Positions 23,844-35,611 of a stretch of 64,000 nt of DNA are shown piece after piece. This DNA is from Taxillus chinensis (lineage: Eukaryota; Streptophyta; Magnoliopsida; Santalales; Loranthaceae): positions 14,399,759 to 14,463,758 of the forward strand of contig CM042089.1 of NCBI GenBank assembly GCA_023512835.1, given 5' to 3'. The number at the start of each line of letters is the position of its first letter. The first letter of the stretch is position 1. The notes under the pieces were generated by a model. That model was not told the DNA's origin. It saw nothing but the letters and a program-made list of their open reading frames with translations, and did no database searches. The position numbers and the translations under genes were made by a program.

Positions 23844-25342
23844 ATTGCTTGTCCTCAAGCAAAAACATACAAGCATGCAAAAATAAAATAAACACGCAGT
23901 CAAACGGAAGAAAAATAAAATAACAGTCAAGGAGAATCATGGTTTCCTAAGCATGCAACTCATTCATGATGAAATGGGAATTTAAGCATCAAAATGAGTC
24001 ATAGCTTAGTTCATTCATGTCCATATCTCTAAGTCCAACAACCATGCAATATCACCACTTAAATTTCAGATATGAGCAAGCAATTCATGATAAAATAGCA
24101 CCTAGTTTCCCTTTAAGTTCTTACCAAGGATAAGCAGTCTCACTCAAATATAATAATTCTCAAGCCCAATACCTATCAATGAACAATGGATGGAAAACTC
24201 TATCTCTACACTCGCCATCAGCTATTGATTAAGTACTTGCCAAGCAACCATGAGAGTTCCCTATTGTGCTCATCAAAGAAAACACACCCACTATTCTACT
24301 TTATTTGAACTCACACTCTAGTCTAATAACTGATAAAACAAAACCATGAGCTAAAGAATTAAGCTCAACATTCTTAAAACAAACAAACTCAGCCAATGTG
24401 GCTACAAATCTAAACAATCACACATAAACATCAAGCCATTGTGGCTTTTATTCTAAATCTTTCTTTTCTTTTTTTTTTAGTAATAACCTTACAAGGTTGC
24501 ATTTTATGCTCTCCCTTGATGGATTATTCACTCTTTTTTTTTACTCACATAACACATAAATAAGACTGATTTTTCTAATGCATACCCCTTGCCATTTTGC
24601 TACATAAGGAGAGACAGAAATTCATTGATGTCTCAAATCCCATTTTCCAATTAAGTGATGGCTTTTTCACATTCTATATCACAGCCTTTTATATTTACAA
24701 CACAATAAACAAAAGTTAGGATACATAGGAAGTCAAAGTGACTTAAAGGTCTTGCATCCTAACTCCACACACCAAACACTGAGCACTTAAGTAATCACAT
24801 GCTTACTTGACTCCTACCATTAAATAACCAATGTTGAATGTAGAGAGGAGTATCAGATCAAACTATTACCCAAAAACCATAAATGTCACTCAAGGGCTAA
24901 AAAGAAGCTGTTCTCATTTTGCATTTCTTTTTCACTCAACTTTAAGGGTTACTTAGGTCTATCATAGCATTTCATGCTCAGCTAATATTCAAAACTCAGC
25001 TCCAAAAACATGGTGATATCATTCAAAAGATAAAGACATGATTAAACCAATTCAGAGCACATTTTAACTACTTTAACACCCTTATCACAACATGATACTA
25101 ATGTGGCCCAAAAAGTAAAATTTGTAGGCCAAAATTGCATAATTAATATCCATGTCTCCACAAGCAAATCATTCAAGCAAACAACTCAAACAATCATGCA
25201 ACTAAAAACAGTTTTTTTTAAAGTATAAATAAAACATGCAATCACAACATAAAAGACAAGCAAGTGGCTCAAGTCACTCCCCATACACCACACTTAAAAT
25301 ATGCTATGTCCTCATGGCATGAAATAGGGAGTAGGAAAATAC
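23844..25342 (-). other. Non-coding 3' region of the Athila-like element
   Basis: This AT-rich stretch of 1.5 kb lies between the Ulp1-like ORF and the PPT. No ORF, repeat or RNA is recognisable on either strand. Long 3' untranslated regions are usual in Athila elements. Confidence 0.65.
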
Positions 25343-25950
25343 TTACCTCTCAGTTGGCAAGCTGTAATAGTAGATGACATTGGCCACCATTCGTCGCACC
25401 TAAGCCACAAAGTCAACCGACGTCTCGCCACGCACTTCCCAAGTTTCCTTCCCTTGCAGAATAGCCATCATGTAGTAGCAAGCAAAGATCCCACGGCTGA
25501 ATTGGTCAGGCTGTTGGGGAATTTCCATTTCGTTGCAGTGAATAAGAGGTAGCTTGTTTGCCAATAAGCCTTCTTTAATCATCGCCGCTTTGATTCGTTT
25601 GATGAACCCATGCACTAACTGTCTTTTTCGTCTGGCAAACCCTTCGCCTTGGCTTGGGTCATATAGCATGACATGTCCTACACCCATATTCAAATGGACC
25701 AATACATAGTGACGGTCAATGTGCACCGGAATCAGCACCTCATGCATACCATGCCAGGGGCGGTGCCTTTCATTCTCACCATTGATGCGTTGGCGCCACA
25801 CCTCTTCGGACAAGGGTTGATTGAATATCTCGCACAGCATGATGGAAGTGAACTGAGCTAAGGGGTAGTTATGAGGCTCGACCTCCCACTACATAGCGCA
25901 TGGTCCTGCGAAGAGGTCTATCTCGTCGCAGAGAGATATTCGTTCTCCGA
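25343..25950 (-). pseudogene. Ulp1-like (C48) cysteine protease domain carried by the Athila element
   Basis: The longest open part (25840-25400) encodes RHYVLVHLNMG, then VMLYDPSQG, then PQQPDQFSRGIFACYYM. These align in order with the His, Asp, Gln and Cys motifs of Ulp1/SENP SUMO proteases: His44, Asp61, Gln109/110 and Cys121 of that segment. The usual acidic-Cys/Ser-Gly before the nucleophile is replaced by SRG. A TAG at about 25400 interrupts the frame; reading on gives about 20 more residues to a stop at 25343. Another TAG interrupts the upstream side near 25885. Ulp1-like genes are known cargo of plant Mutator-like elements. Here the domain lies downstream of the envelope-position ORF on the same strand. 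It is now broken, and its substrate is unknown. Confidence 0.7.
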
Positions 25951-26312
25951 GATCCTCTTTAGGCTAAAAGGAGTGAAGATATCATTATCCCGTATAAAGC
26001 GAGCCCTCCGAACCGTGGAATTGATGAACTCTTCAAATGCCGCTTGGCTCTCGTCGGATGATAAACTGGATTAATGATTAAATGGATAGGAGGGCCAAGA
26101 AGATCTTCAGGTTCAGCAGGCATGTATGCACCCCAAGAGACAGGAAGTATAGCAGGCACAAGAGCCTGAGAATATGCAGGATCAGTAAAAGGTTGGAAGG
26201 GTGAATACCCTTCTGCTGGCTTTGTCTCCTCTTGAGGCTGGAAGGGTGAATACCTTATTGCTGGCTCTCCCTCCTCTGGGTGATAGTAGGATGGCCGAGC
26301 TGAAGGTTCTGA

Positions 26313-27687
26313 TTAAGGTGGATCTGCCTGGGCTGGATAAGAATCTTCAGGGGATGGAGAGGGTTCTTCATCAGATATCTCCACTATAGGAGAACGTTTT
26401 GATGCTTTCCTCTTGCTCAAGGCTTTCCAGATTTTGCCTAGGAGGCCTTTGACTTCTTTATTGTCCTTCCTCAGGGCTTCCACCTCGCGCTGGGTTCTGG
26501 CATTTGCCTCCTTGAGCTGCTGTGTTTCGTGCCTCCAAGCTGCGGTAGATGCAGCAGGAGGAGCTTCTGGGGCTTCCCATGCTCTAGGGGATGCATGAGC
26601 AGCTACGTCTGGGGCCTCCCATGCTCTGGTTCTAGGTTGTGAAGTAGCTTGTTGGTCTCCAGAGATGAGGGCTATTAATTCTTCAAATTGGGCACTAGTG
26701 ATGTGCCCATTAGTGACTGCCCAATTGATGACCTCCACTTCGCTCACCACCTGCCCACTAATGCCTTGAAAGAAATTGAAAATATCTTCTTTGTGTACAT
26801 TGAATTGCATGTACATGGCGGTGAGTCTATAGTCCGCTTCCTTTGATCCAAATTAGGAGAGGTCTCTCTTGCAAAGTCGGTGGATCGCTCCACATGAACA
26901 CCGTGCCTGGCGGGTGTGATGAGGAGGAACATTGGTTGCTAATGACCTGCGTGCTGATCCCCAAACCTCCTTCATGCAATACTCTTAACACCCAGTGAGA
27001 AGGAAAAGTGATGCTATCCATGGAGGAAAATTGCAAAGCAGGCATGCTTTGAAATATCACACACAAAAGTCGGCCATTTATCTGCTTTGAGGAGTTTTTC
27101 TTCCACCATTTAAAAATGGTAGTGGCCCAATTCACATTTAGCATATGATCAATGCTATAAATGAACTCCAGGTGTGGCTTAGGCACACTATCTATCCCAC
27201 TGGTCTGAATCAATAAGCATTTCCCTACCAAGTAAGCTAGGCATCTAAATCTCCCAACAAAACCATTCTTGGTATACTGCCTTCGACTTTGAAATTTTCT
27301 AGCATAGTTGCATGCAGTACCAAATTCTCCTAGGCTTAGCTGAGGGAAGCTATCACTTGGGTCAGGGAGGTTAAAGCAATGTCTAATAATTTCAGGGGAA
27401 ATTCTTACATAAACCCCTTGCACGACCCCTATCAATTCATCCTCACTCACAGAGACAGATGCATAAAATTCTTGTAGGGCAGAGTAGGAAATAGCTGGCT
27501 GGGCAGATACTAACCTTTGTAATCCCAAATTTTGAATTTTAAGAGCCACCTCTCTAGCCCAGCCCAGCTCTGAAGCCTCCAAAGCCTGCATATCAAGAGC
27601 ATGCCCCAAGAGTATCTCCTCCTCAGGTTGGCTATCAGCACTAGGTGAGTGCACCTCCTCCTGGCCAGTCCTCCTTGTGCGCACCAT
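26313..27687 (-). pseudogene. Envelope-position ORF with plant-transposon-protein domain and coiled coil
   Basis: The chosen start MVRTRRTGQ at 27687 follows a run of weaker in-frame codons from 27741. The first segment has the signature of the 'putative plant transposon protein' family (SVSEDELIGVVQGVYVRIS, then EIIRHCFNLP) found beside Athila and other plant elements. A frameshift near 26827 ends that segment. The second segment (26816-26313) continues with IFNFFQGISGQVV and a Glu/Lys-rich predicted coiled coil (EANARTQREVEALRKDNKEV), then a Ser/Pro/Glu tail. No membrane segment is seen, so a viral envelope role is not supported. The function of the family is unknown. Confidence 0.7.
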
Positions 27688-27741
27688 CTTTGGAATGAGA
27701 ATAAAGAGCAAAGAGCAGAAAACTGAAGAGCAAGAGAGCAA

Positions 27742-28543
27742 AAGAGCAGAGTTTCTCTAATACTCAGATCTGGAGTGATTTTGGTGTGGTAGCCTTTGAA
27801 GATGGCCTCTCCTTATATAGCATGCAGAAGGAAAGATGCTCCAATTGGCGTGATACACGTGCCCCTAAAGTTTCAGAGTGTTCTGACCAAAATAGCCCTT
27901 GCACGTGAATTGGTTGAATTGGCGTGCAGGTCAGAATCGTTCCAAACTTTGGTGGTGGGTCCTCCTTGAGCTGGAAAGCAATAGTCCCTTCTGCACGTGA
28001 ATTGTTTGAAGCTTCTAGGAGGGTTAAAATTGGTATTTTGTATTTTTGAGACTCCATATACCAGCTAGCAATTTGCGTGCAAGAGTAAACGTGATTCACA
28101 TGGTCTTCATCTATCATTCCAGAAAGTTACAGCTCAAAAGGAGGTGCACGTGAATTGGGCAATTCACGTTCAAATTCACGTTCAGGCCCAAACTGGCCCA
28201 AATTTCTCCACTTTGTTGCTTGTGCATTATGGACCATCTTTAAGTCTTGCATGTGAATTGTTTGAGCTCATCTTCAAGTACTTTTGGGCTTCACTTGCTC
28301 CTTGCTCCTTGACTTTGACTTTAAAAACAATTCCACAAGTTCAGGACCCAATAATTTGCTCATCCTGCAAATGGTTAGTTAAGAAAGAAGCAAAGTCTCC
28401 TGCACAATGGTTAGCTTACAAACAAATTTTATTGAATAAAATAAATAAAAGAAAATAACATAAAATAAAACATAGCAATAAACATTGGGTTGCCTCCCAA
28501 CCAGCGCTTTATTTAAAGTCTGTAGCTAGACTTTCAGTTATGA
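27742..28543 (-). other. Spacer between pol and the envelope-position ORF, with CACGTGAATT repeats
   Basis: No convincing coding sequence. The motif GCACGTGAATTG, or variants with GTT, CGT and CAT changes, recurs at about 27898, 27992, 28143 and 28247, partly as inverted pairs. Related motifs occur in both LTRs. CACGTG is the plant G-box core. Confidence 0.5.
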
Positions 28544-31125
28544 TCATACAATGGTGAAAGAGAGGGAATCAACTATCTCCCTCTGAGTTGAATCAAAGTA
28601 TGGTTTCAGTCTGTTGCCATTCACCCAAAATTTCTTGCCATCTACAGCTTGGAGCTCAAAGCTCCCATATGGCTTCTTATCAACTATCACAAAAGGTCCC
28701 ATCCACTTGGACCTTAATTTTCCAGGAAATAACCTCAACCTTGTGTTAAATAGAAGAACTTTCTGCCCTAAGGTTAAAGGTTCATTGTTGAGTTGCCTAT
28801 CATGCCATTTCTTAGTTCTTTCTTTGTAAAATTTAGCACTATCATAGGCATCCAGCCTAAGCTCATCTAACTCAATTAATTGAGTCATCCTAAGCTCCTT
28901 GATCTCTTGTGGGTTAAAATTTAACTTCTTTAAGGCCCAATGAGCCTTGTGTTCTAGTTCCATAGGCAAGTGACATGCCTTACCATATAGAATACGGTAA
29001 GGTGACATCCCAATGGGAGTTTTGTAAGCTGTCCTATATGCCCATAAGGCTTCATCAAGCCTTTGAGACCAATCTTTCCTATTGGCTCCAACAGTTTTCT
29101 CTAAAATGGCCTTAATCTCTCTGTTGGACACTTCGCTTGTCCATTAGCTTGTGGGTGGTAAGCTAAAGACTTCCTATGAGTGACACCATACTTGTTCAAT
29201 AATTTGTCGAACAATTTGTTGCAGAAATGACTACCCTCATCACTGATTATAGCCCTTGGTGTCCCAAAACGGCTAAAGATGTTCCTGGTAAGGAAATGAG
29301 TCACAACCCTAGCATCATTCACTCTAGTAGGAATAGCTTCTACCCACTTAGACACATAATCCATAGCAAGCAAAATGTATGAATACCCATCAGAATTGGG
29401 GAATGGCCCCATGAAGTCAATGCCCCAAATGTCAAAAATTTCAACTGGAAGGATTCTAGTTAAGGGCATCTCATTTTTCCTAGACAGACCACCTACCCTT
29501 TGACATCTATCACACTTTTTGATGTAGACATAGGTGTCTTTCACCATGTGAGGCCAATAAAAGCCACACTGCATGATCTTAGCCACAGTTCTTTGCACCC
29601 CAAAGTGGCCCCCATAATGTGATGCATGACAATGATGTATTATGTCATTTACCTCCTCCTCAAGGACACACTTTCTAATGATTTGGTCTGGACATCTCCT
29701 ATAAAGAATTGGGTCTTCCCAAATGTATTTCTTAGCATCTACTACCAATTTCTTTCTTTGGTGGTAGTCTAACTGCTTGGGTATGAACCCAGTGGCTAAA
29801 TAATTTGCTATGTCAGCAAACCAAGGAAGATGATGCACCTCAAACAACGTCTCATCAGGAAAGTCATCTACAATGGGTAGAGACATAGGTGCATTCTCCA
29901 CACAGGAGAGGTGATCAGCCACAGAATTTAGGGCTCCCTTTGTGTCTCTAATTTCAAGGTCAAATTCCTGTAAGAGGAGAACCCACCTAATCAAGCGTGG
30001 CTTAGCTTCTTTTTTAGCAAACAAATATTTCAATACAGCATGATCAGTATAAACAATGACTTTAGACCCAAAAAGGTAGGGTCTAAACTTGTTGCAGCCA
30101 TAAACCACGGCTAGCAACTCTTTCTCAGTGGTGGTATAGTTCTGTTGAGCATCATCTAAGGTCTTACTAGCATAGTAAATAACCCTAAACACCTTTTCTC
30201 GCCTTTGCCCTAATACTACCCCCATAGCATAATCACTCACATCACACATTAGCTCAAAAGGCTGAGCCCAGTCAGGTGTGACTATAACAGGTGCAGTGAC
30301 TAACTTACCCTTGAGGATGTTGAAAGCTTCTAAGCAATCTGCATTAAACTCAAAGCTTGTGTCTTTTTCTAACAACCTACTCATGGGTTTTGCAATTTTT
30401 GAGAAGTCCTTAATGAATCTCCTATAAAAGCCAGCATGGCCAAGGAAACTTCTCACTCCTTTTTCATTAGTTGGAGGTGGCAAAGTCTCAATAGTGGAGA
30501 TTTTTGCCTTGTCTACCTCCAAACCATGTGCAGACACCTTGTGCCCTAGAACTATTCCCTCAGTTACCATGAAATGGCATTTCTCCCAATTTAGGACTAG
30601 TTCCTTCTCCTCACATCTCTCTAAGACCACATCTAAATTTTTCAAGCACTGTTGGTAGGAGGAACAAAACACCGAGAAGTCATCCATGAAGACCTCCATG
30701 ATCTCCTCAACCAAACCCTGAAAAATAGCCATCATACACCTTTGAAAGGTGGCAGGGGCATTACACAGCCCAAATGGCATTCTCCTAAATGCAAAAGTGC
30801 CAAAAGGGCACGTGAAGGTGGTCTTTTCTTGGTCCTCAGGCTTAACCATGATCTGATTATACCCGGAATAGCCATCTAAAAAGCAGTAGTGACTATAGCC
30901 AGCTAACCTATCCAACATTTGGTCAATGAAAGGAAGAGGAAAATGATCCTTCCTAGTAGCCTTGTTCAGCTTTCTATAGTCAACACACACTCTCCACCCC
31001 GTCACAGTGCGAGATGGGATCAATTCATTTTTCTTATTTTTAATCACGGTCATGCCCCCTTTCTTAGGCACAACATGCAATGGACTCACCCACTCACTAT
31101 CAGAAATAGCATAAATTACCCGCAT
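28544..31125 (-). pseudogene. Athila-like pol: reverse transcriptase, RNase H, integrase
   Basis: The first segment (31125-29101, 674 codons) holds RT with [24 protein letters not shown] and FMDD at residues 146-149, then RNase H (CDVSD near 294, TTEKE near 333, YTDH near 360). Integrase follows: His at about 500-508 with Cys538 and Cys541, then core Asp570 and Asp629. A one-base loss at about 29130 falls right at the catalytic Glu (GQA...), and the second segment (29131-28544) completes the integrase with the YGKACHLP and GPFVI regions. A one-base loss at about 31125 separates RT from the upstream protease segment. The enzyme would copy and insert the element if the frame were intact; it is not. 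Confidence 0.9.
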
Positions 31126-32539
31126 TTTTCCATTTTAAAATTTCTTTTCTAACAACTTCTTTCATGGCAGGGTTTAATCTTCTTTGTCTTTCAGCAGTGG
31201 GTTTAAAATCATCATTCATCAAAATTTTATGCATGCAAATCCCTGGACTAATACCCCTAGTATCTTCAATGTTCCATCCTAGGGCCTTTTTGTGTTTCCT
31301 AAGGACTTCTAACAATTGAGTACACTCCACATCATTCAAATTAGAAGCAACAATGACAGGGAATTGATTTGTAGAGTCTAAAAATTCGTACCTTAGGTGT
31401 CCAGGCAGCTCCTTCAGTTCTAGAGCTGGAGGCACGTCATCTTCTTTCTCCTCCTCAGCTTGCTCCAGAGAGTTTGTAGTTTGCTCATCTTCCTCAGCTG
31501 TCAAGTACATCTCTTCATCTTGTTGAGCTTCTATATGCTGAAGGGCTCCATTATTGGTGGTGGTAATTTCTTCTGCCAAGTAGTCTTCCACCAATTCCTC
31601 AAGATCTTCAACCCAAAGGCAATCCTCCTCCTCTTGACCTTGCAAAGCCTTTCCCATGTGGAAGACTAAGGTCTCCTCATTAATTCTCAGAGTTAGCTGC
31701 CCTTGAGCAACATCAATCAATGCACAACCCGTTCTGAGAAACGGTCTTCCAAGGAGTAGCTGAACTCCTCTATCTTCTTCCATCTCCAAAACTACAAAGT
31801 CCGCTAGAAATATGAAGGAGCCCACTTTGACTAACATGTCTTCAATTATCCCTTCAGGCCTTCCAGTAGACCGGTCAGCAAACTGCAATAATATGGAAGT
31901 GGGCTTCATGCCCTTAAGCCCAAGCTGCTTGTACAAAGCAAAGGACATCAAATTGATGCTGGCCCCTAAATCACATAAGGCCTGCTGCTGCGGTGCATTG
32001 CCAATCACACAAGGGAGATTAAAACTGCCCGGATCTTTATGCTTGATGGGTAAACTTTGTTGAACAACATTGCTCACCTCGTTAGTGACTGCCACCGTCT
32101 CATGATCCCCATATTTCCTCTTTTTCTTGACAAAATCTTTGATGTATTTTCTATACCTAGGCATCTGCTCCAAGATTTCCACAAATGGAATGTTAATTTC
32201 AAGCTTCTTGAACAAACTCAGAAAGCGCTCATACTCTTCCTCAACCCTCTGATTTCTCATCCGTTGAGGAAATGGCATAGTAGGCCTGAGCTCTTGCCTC
32301 TGTTCTTCAGCTATTCTGTCTTGACTCAGCTGCTTGTCCTTCTTTTCTTGCACTCTTTCTTCAGCTTTATCTGATTTTCCTTGGTCATCAGCTTCCAAGG
32401 GTCTACTCTGTTCTTCTGGAATTGCCTTCTTCTTAGGCTCTTCAGCTTCTTTCAGTGCCTTCCCGCTTCTTAGAGTAATAGCCTTGCAGCTCTCCTTGGG
32501 GTTCACCTCAGTGTCACTTGGAAAAGTGTTGGTTGACAC
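31126..32539 (-). pseudogene. Athila-like protease segment of gag-pro-pol
   Basis: It opens after a frameshift from gag and carries the typical Athila motif AITLRSGKALK. A Glu/Lys-rich linker follows. Then comes a retropepsin-like domain with CDLGASINLM (DLGA in place of DTGA, usual for Athila) and LLLGRPFLRT. The segment ends in the fingers of RT ([14 protein letters not shown]), where a one-base loss breaks the frame near 31130. Expected role: maturation of the polyprotein in the cytoplasmic particle. Confidence 0.85.
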
Positions 32540-33846
32540 CCTTTGATTAGCATCTGTGCCATACTCACAAGTAACTTCTCCATATTCTTAATTGAAGACT
32601 CCATACTACCTACCCTTTCCTTCAAATCACCCACCTCTCTTCTAGCTATCTCATCCTCATGCTGATATGTTCTTCTTTGCGGCTGAGGCTGAGGCTGCTG
32701 TTGCTCGAATCCGGGAGGTGGATGTAAGAAATTATCAGTAGCATACGGATTTTGCTTCATCCCTGGAGGCACATATTTATACTGAGTTGATGTATCTCCC
32801 CCTCGGTTCTGATTCTTCTGATATCCCTGAGATTGTTGTTGGTTCTGATTGTACCCTTATCCTTGTTAGTGAGGATAAAATTGCTGCTTCTGCTACAACC
32901 CTTTTCCTCCAACATAATTTGCATCTTCAGCTCCACTCCACCCTTGCTCAGCTACTGGTGAGGCGTGTTGTGATCCTCCAACTTTAAGAGCCAACACTTC
33001 CATGCTTTTTGCTAAAGCTTGGATCTGCCCTTGCATATCATTGGAGGGAGTATCAACTGAAGATATCTTCTCCCTTGGCCTTGAAGTGCGCACATTAGAC
33101 CATTGCCAATCAGCTAATGACAGCCTCTCCAAGAGCTTTGCTGCGTCAGGCTCTAGATTCATCAAGCATCCTCCAGCAGCTGCATTCACCTTGTCTTATG
33201 AGTGGGACTGAAAACCTATGTAGAAAGATTCAATTTGAATCCACTGGGGTCTTCCATGATCAGGGCATCTTCTCACTAAGTCTTTGAAACGCTCCCAAGC
33301 TTCATGAAGATTCTCCATCTCATCTTGCCTGAATCTGCTAATCTCCCCTCTTAGCTGAATCACCTTGGAAGGAGGGAAGTACTTTGACATGAACTTGGTC
33401 TGCATCTCCTCCCAAGTGTTGATTGAACCTGCTGGCAGACTATTGAACCAGCCAAGAGCTCTATCCCTTAAAGAGAAAGGGAAAAGCCCTAGCTTTATTG
33501 CCTCCTCCGATACATTGTTGATCTTTATGGTGTCGCACATCTGGTAGAACCTCATCAAATGCTGGTGTGGATCATCCACGGCTGTTCCTCCAAACGCGTT
33601 GTTGCTCACCATGTTGATCAACGCCGGCTTCAGCTCGAAACTATTTGCTTGGACTCTTGTCTGCCAAATCCCAGAATAATGGTCTGACATCATCGGCCTC
33701 GCATAATCTAAGAAGGTTCTGGGCATAAACCGATTACCCTCTTCTTCTGGATATTGGCCATTGTAATTGGCCCCTCCTTGCGGTGCACCACCATCAGGTC
33801 TGAGATCTGCCATCAGGTCGCCTACGGATTGCTCCAAGCCTTGCAA
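32503..33846 (-). pseudogene. Athila-like gag, interrupted by stops
   Basis: The retrotransposon gag domain is clear (LINMVSNNAFGG, HLMRFYQMCDTI, LFPFSLRDRALGWFNSLP, KYFPPSKVIQLRGEI). The start is not certain; the open frame begins near 33846 with a non-ATG codon. In-frame stops occur at 33196 and near 32893 and 32850, and the tail to 32503 is Gln/Pro-rich followed by a short coiled coil. A frameshift then leads to the protease segment. No CCHC zinc knuckle is seen, as is usual for Athila gag. Confidence 0.85.
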
Positions 33847-34140
33847 TGCTTCTTCACCTCACGTCTTGCTTCCCTAGTCGCTTCTACGACGAGCTCGAAC
33901 AACCTTTCAGGTTCCCGAGTAAATTGTATATCCTCCTCTCTTTGCATGCACAACTAGGAATTCCTCACACACTTGGTGTATGTTCCTGTAAAACAACAAG
34001 AACACACCCAGCAGCTCCGAACAATGCAAAATAAACAAATAAAGAACACAAAATAACAGAAAGGAAAAGACAAAATAAAACACCAAGATCAGAATTCAAA
34101 CAATTCACTCAATGTTGATTTTAAAAACTAGTTAACCGTT

Positions 34141-34161
34141 GAATCCCCGGCAACGGCGCCA
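34141..34161 (-). other. Primer binding site of the Athila-like element
   Basis: The - strand reads TGGCGCCGTTGCCGGGGATT, starting three bases from the LTR end. This long perfect site is characteristic of Athila/Tat elements and is generally assigned to tRNA-Asp. Confidence 0.9.
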
Positions 34162-34164
34162 ATT

Positions 34165-35611
34165 TGACAGACAAATTTTTAATCTCTCTAAAAGAGCTAG
34201 CTAATGTCGTTAAATCTCTCTTCAAGATAATAAATTCCCTAAGTTTGCACTAAAAGAATAGCAGCAAGCAAGGGGTCGAACCCACAGGGATTAGCCTAGT
34301 TCTCTAGTTCTCAAATCAAAATACCCAATTACTCTTGTTCCATAAAATGTCTTGGCAAAAAGTTTTCTTTTTTAAACTAAAGATCTAGTTTTTATTTGGT
34401 TTTCTGAATAAACAAAGAAAGCAAACTGATTTTAGGAGTAAGATTCAAGGATTAAAAGCATCTAGGGTCACAATTTTACCTCCCTATGTTATCTCTACTG
34501 GTTCATGGTATTAGGGTTGTCTGATTGAAAACATGCTAAACATAAGCCAAGGACAACAAATGGTCATTGAGGTCCTTTTAAGAGTTGTATGCCAGAATGG
34601 TCATCTAAACACACAAACATGCAAAGCCAATAAATCATACTTGCAAAAGGATAATGATCACACCAATTACAAATAAGTTATGAATCTCAATCCGCCCCAG
34701 ACTAGGGCTAAAAATACCAAGGTGTACATCCAAAGATAGAGATTAAGAACAGATTCATAAAACATGCAAAACTCAATCATCCAAACCCAATATTCATAAA
34801 CACAGCAAAGCAACAAGGGGGCTACATTGCTCCCCTAGATTATAAGATCTACTCACGCATGATTACAAGCAAACACAAAGCAGAAAAGCTCAACATCTTC
34901 TTCTTAACCACGCGCACAGCAAAGCTTCAAATCTAGGCTCCAAAATCCGCGACGGCTGCGACGGCTGCTCTCCTAGGTCAAGGAGCAACCTCCAAGTCGT
35001 GGAGCCTCTCTCTCTCTTTAAAAACGTGTAGGGGGTCTAGGGATGCATAGCAGGGGGCGTGGAGCTCTTATTTATAGAGTTTGGATGGGCCTTGAGGTGT
35101 GTAACCTAGCCCATCTATCAAAATGACATGCACCTCCAAATCAGTAAATAAGAACAAATGATCAGCATGGAAAAATGATAGGATCGGTCCAAAAATATTT
35201 CTGCACGCCAATTTGCACGTGATATGGTGAATTCACGTGCACCTCCAAATCAGCTCAAACTTCTCCCCAAGCTTCCTTGCATCCTGTAGAGGCCTGAGAG
35301 GCAAAAATAGGCTTGCACGTGAAATGGGTGAATTCACGTGCAGCTCCAAATGCTCTGAAATTTCTGTGGTAGGTAGAGGACATCATTATAAGAAACTTTT
35401 TTTCTTGCACACCAATGGTTTGAGGCCATCTACTATGTCAAAAGTGAACTCTAAAATCTGTCAAAACAGCTTAAAAGCGCATGTATTTGCAAATAGCATC
35501 TTCCTAGGGGTTAGAACAAATATATATGATATATGAAGCAATAAGGCTCTAATCATGCTCTTAAACATCCTAATTAAACACTAGAATAATGGCATAAAAT
35601 GCACGTTATCA
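34165..35611 (-). repeat. 5' LTR of the Athila-like element
   Basis: It is nearly identical to 22331-23824. Near 35120-35150 about 50 bp less sequence is present than in the partner, and the gap is filled with a copy of the nearby motif GCACCTCCAAATCAG. The low divergence between the two LTRs points to a younger insertion than the Tekay host. Confidence 0.9.

Larger units (their letters stand above)
22331..35611 (-). mobile_element. Nested Ty3/gypsy element, Athila-like, inside the Tekay gag
   Basis: LTRs run 22331-23824 and 34165-35611 (TG..CA on the - strand). The PBS is of the tRNA-Asp type typical of Athila/Tat elements, and the PPT borders the left LTR. Flanks GAGGG (22326-22330) and TAGGG (35612-35616) are a target duplication with one mismatch; removing one copy restores the host gag reading frame exactly. 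Internal order on the - strand is gag, protease, RT, RNase H, integrase, a spacer, an ORF with a plant-transposon-protein domain, a Ulp1-like protease domain and a long non-coding tail. All ORFs carry lesions. Confidence 0.88.

Noticed and set aside
35237..35536. A 99-codon ORF in each Athila LTR (also 23450-23749)
   Set aside because: It is on the strand opposite to the element, inside the LTR, and contains no known domain.
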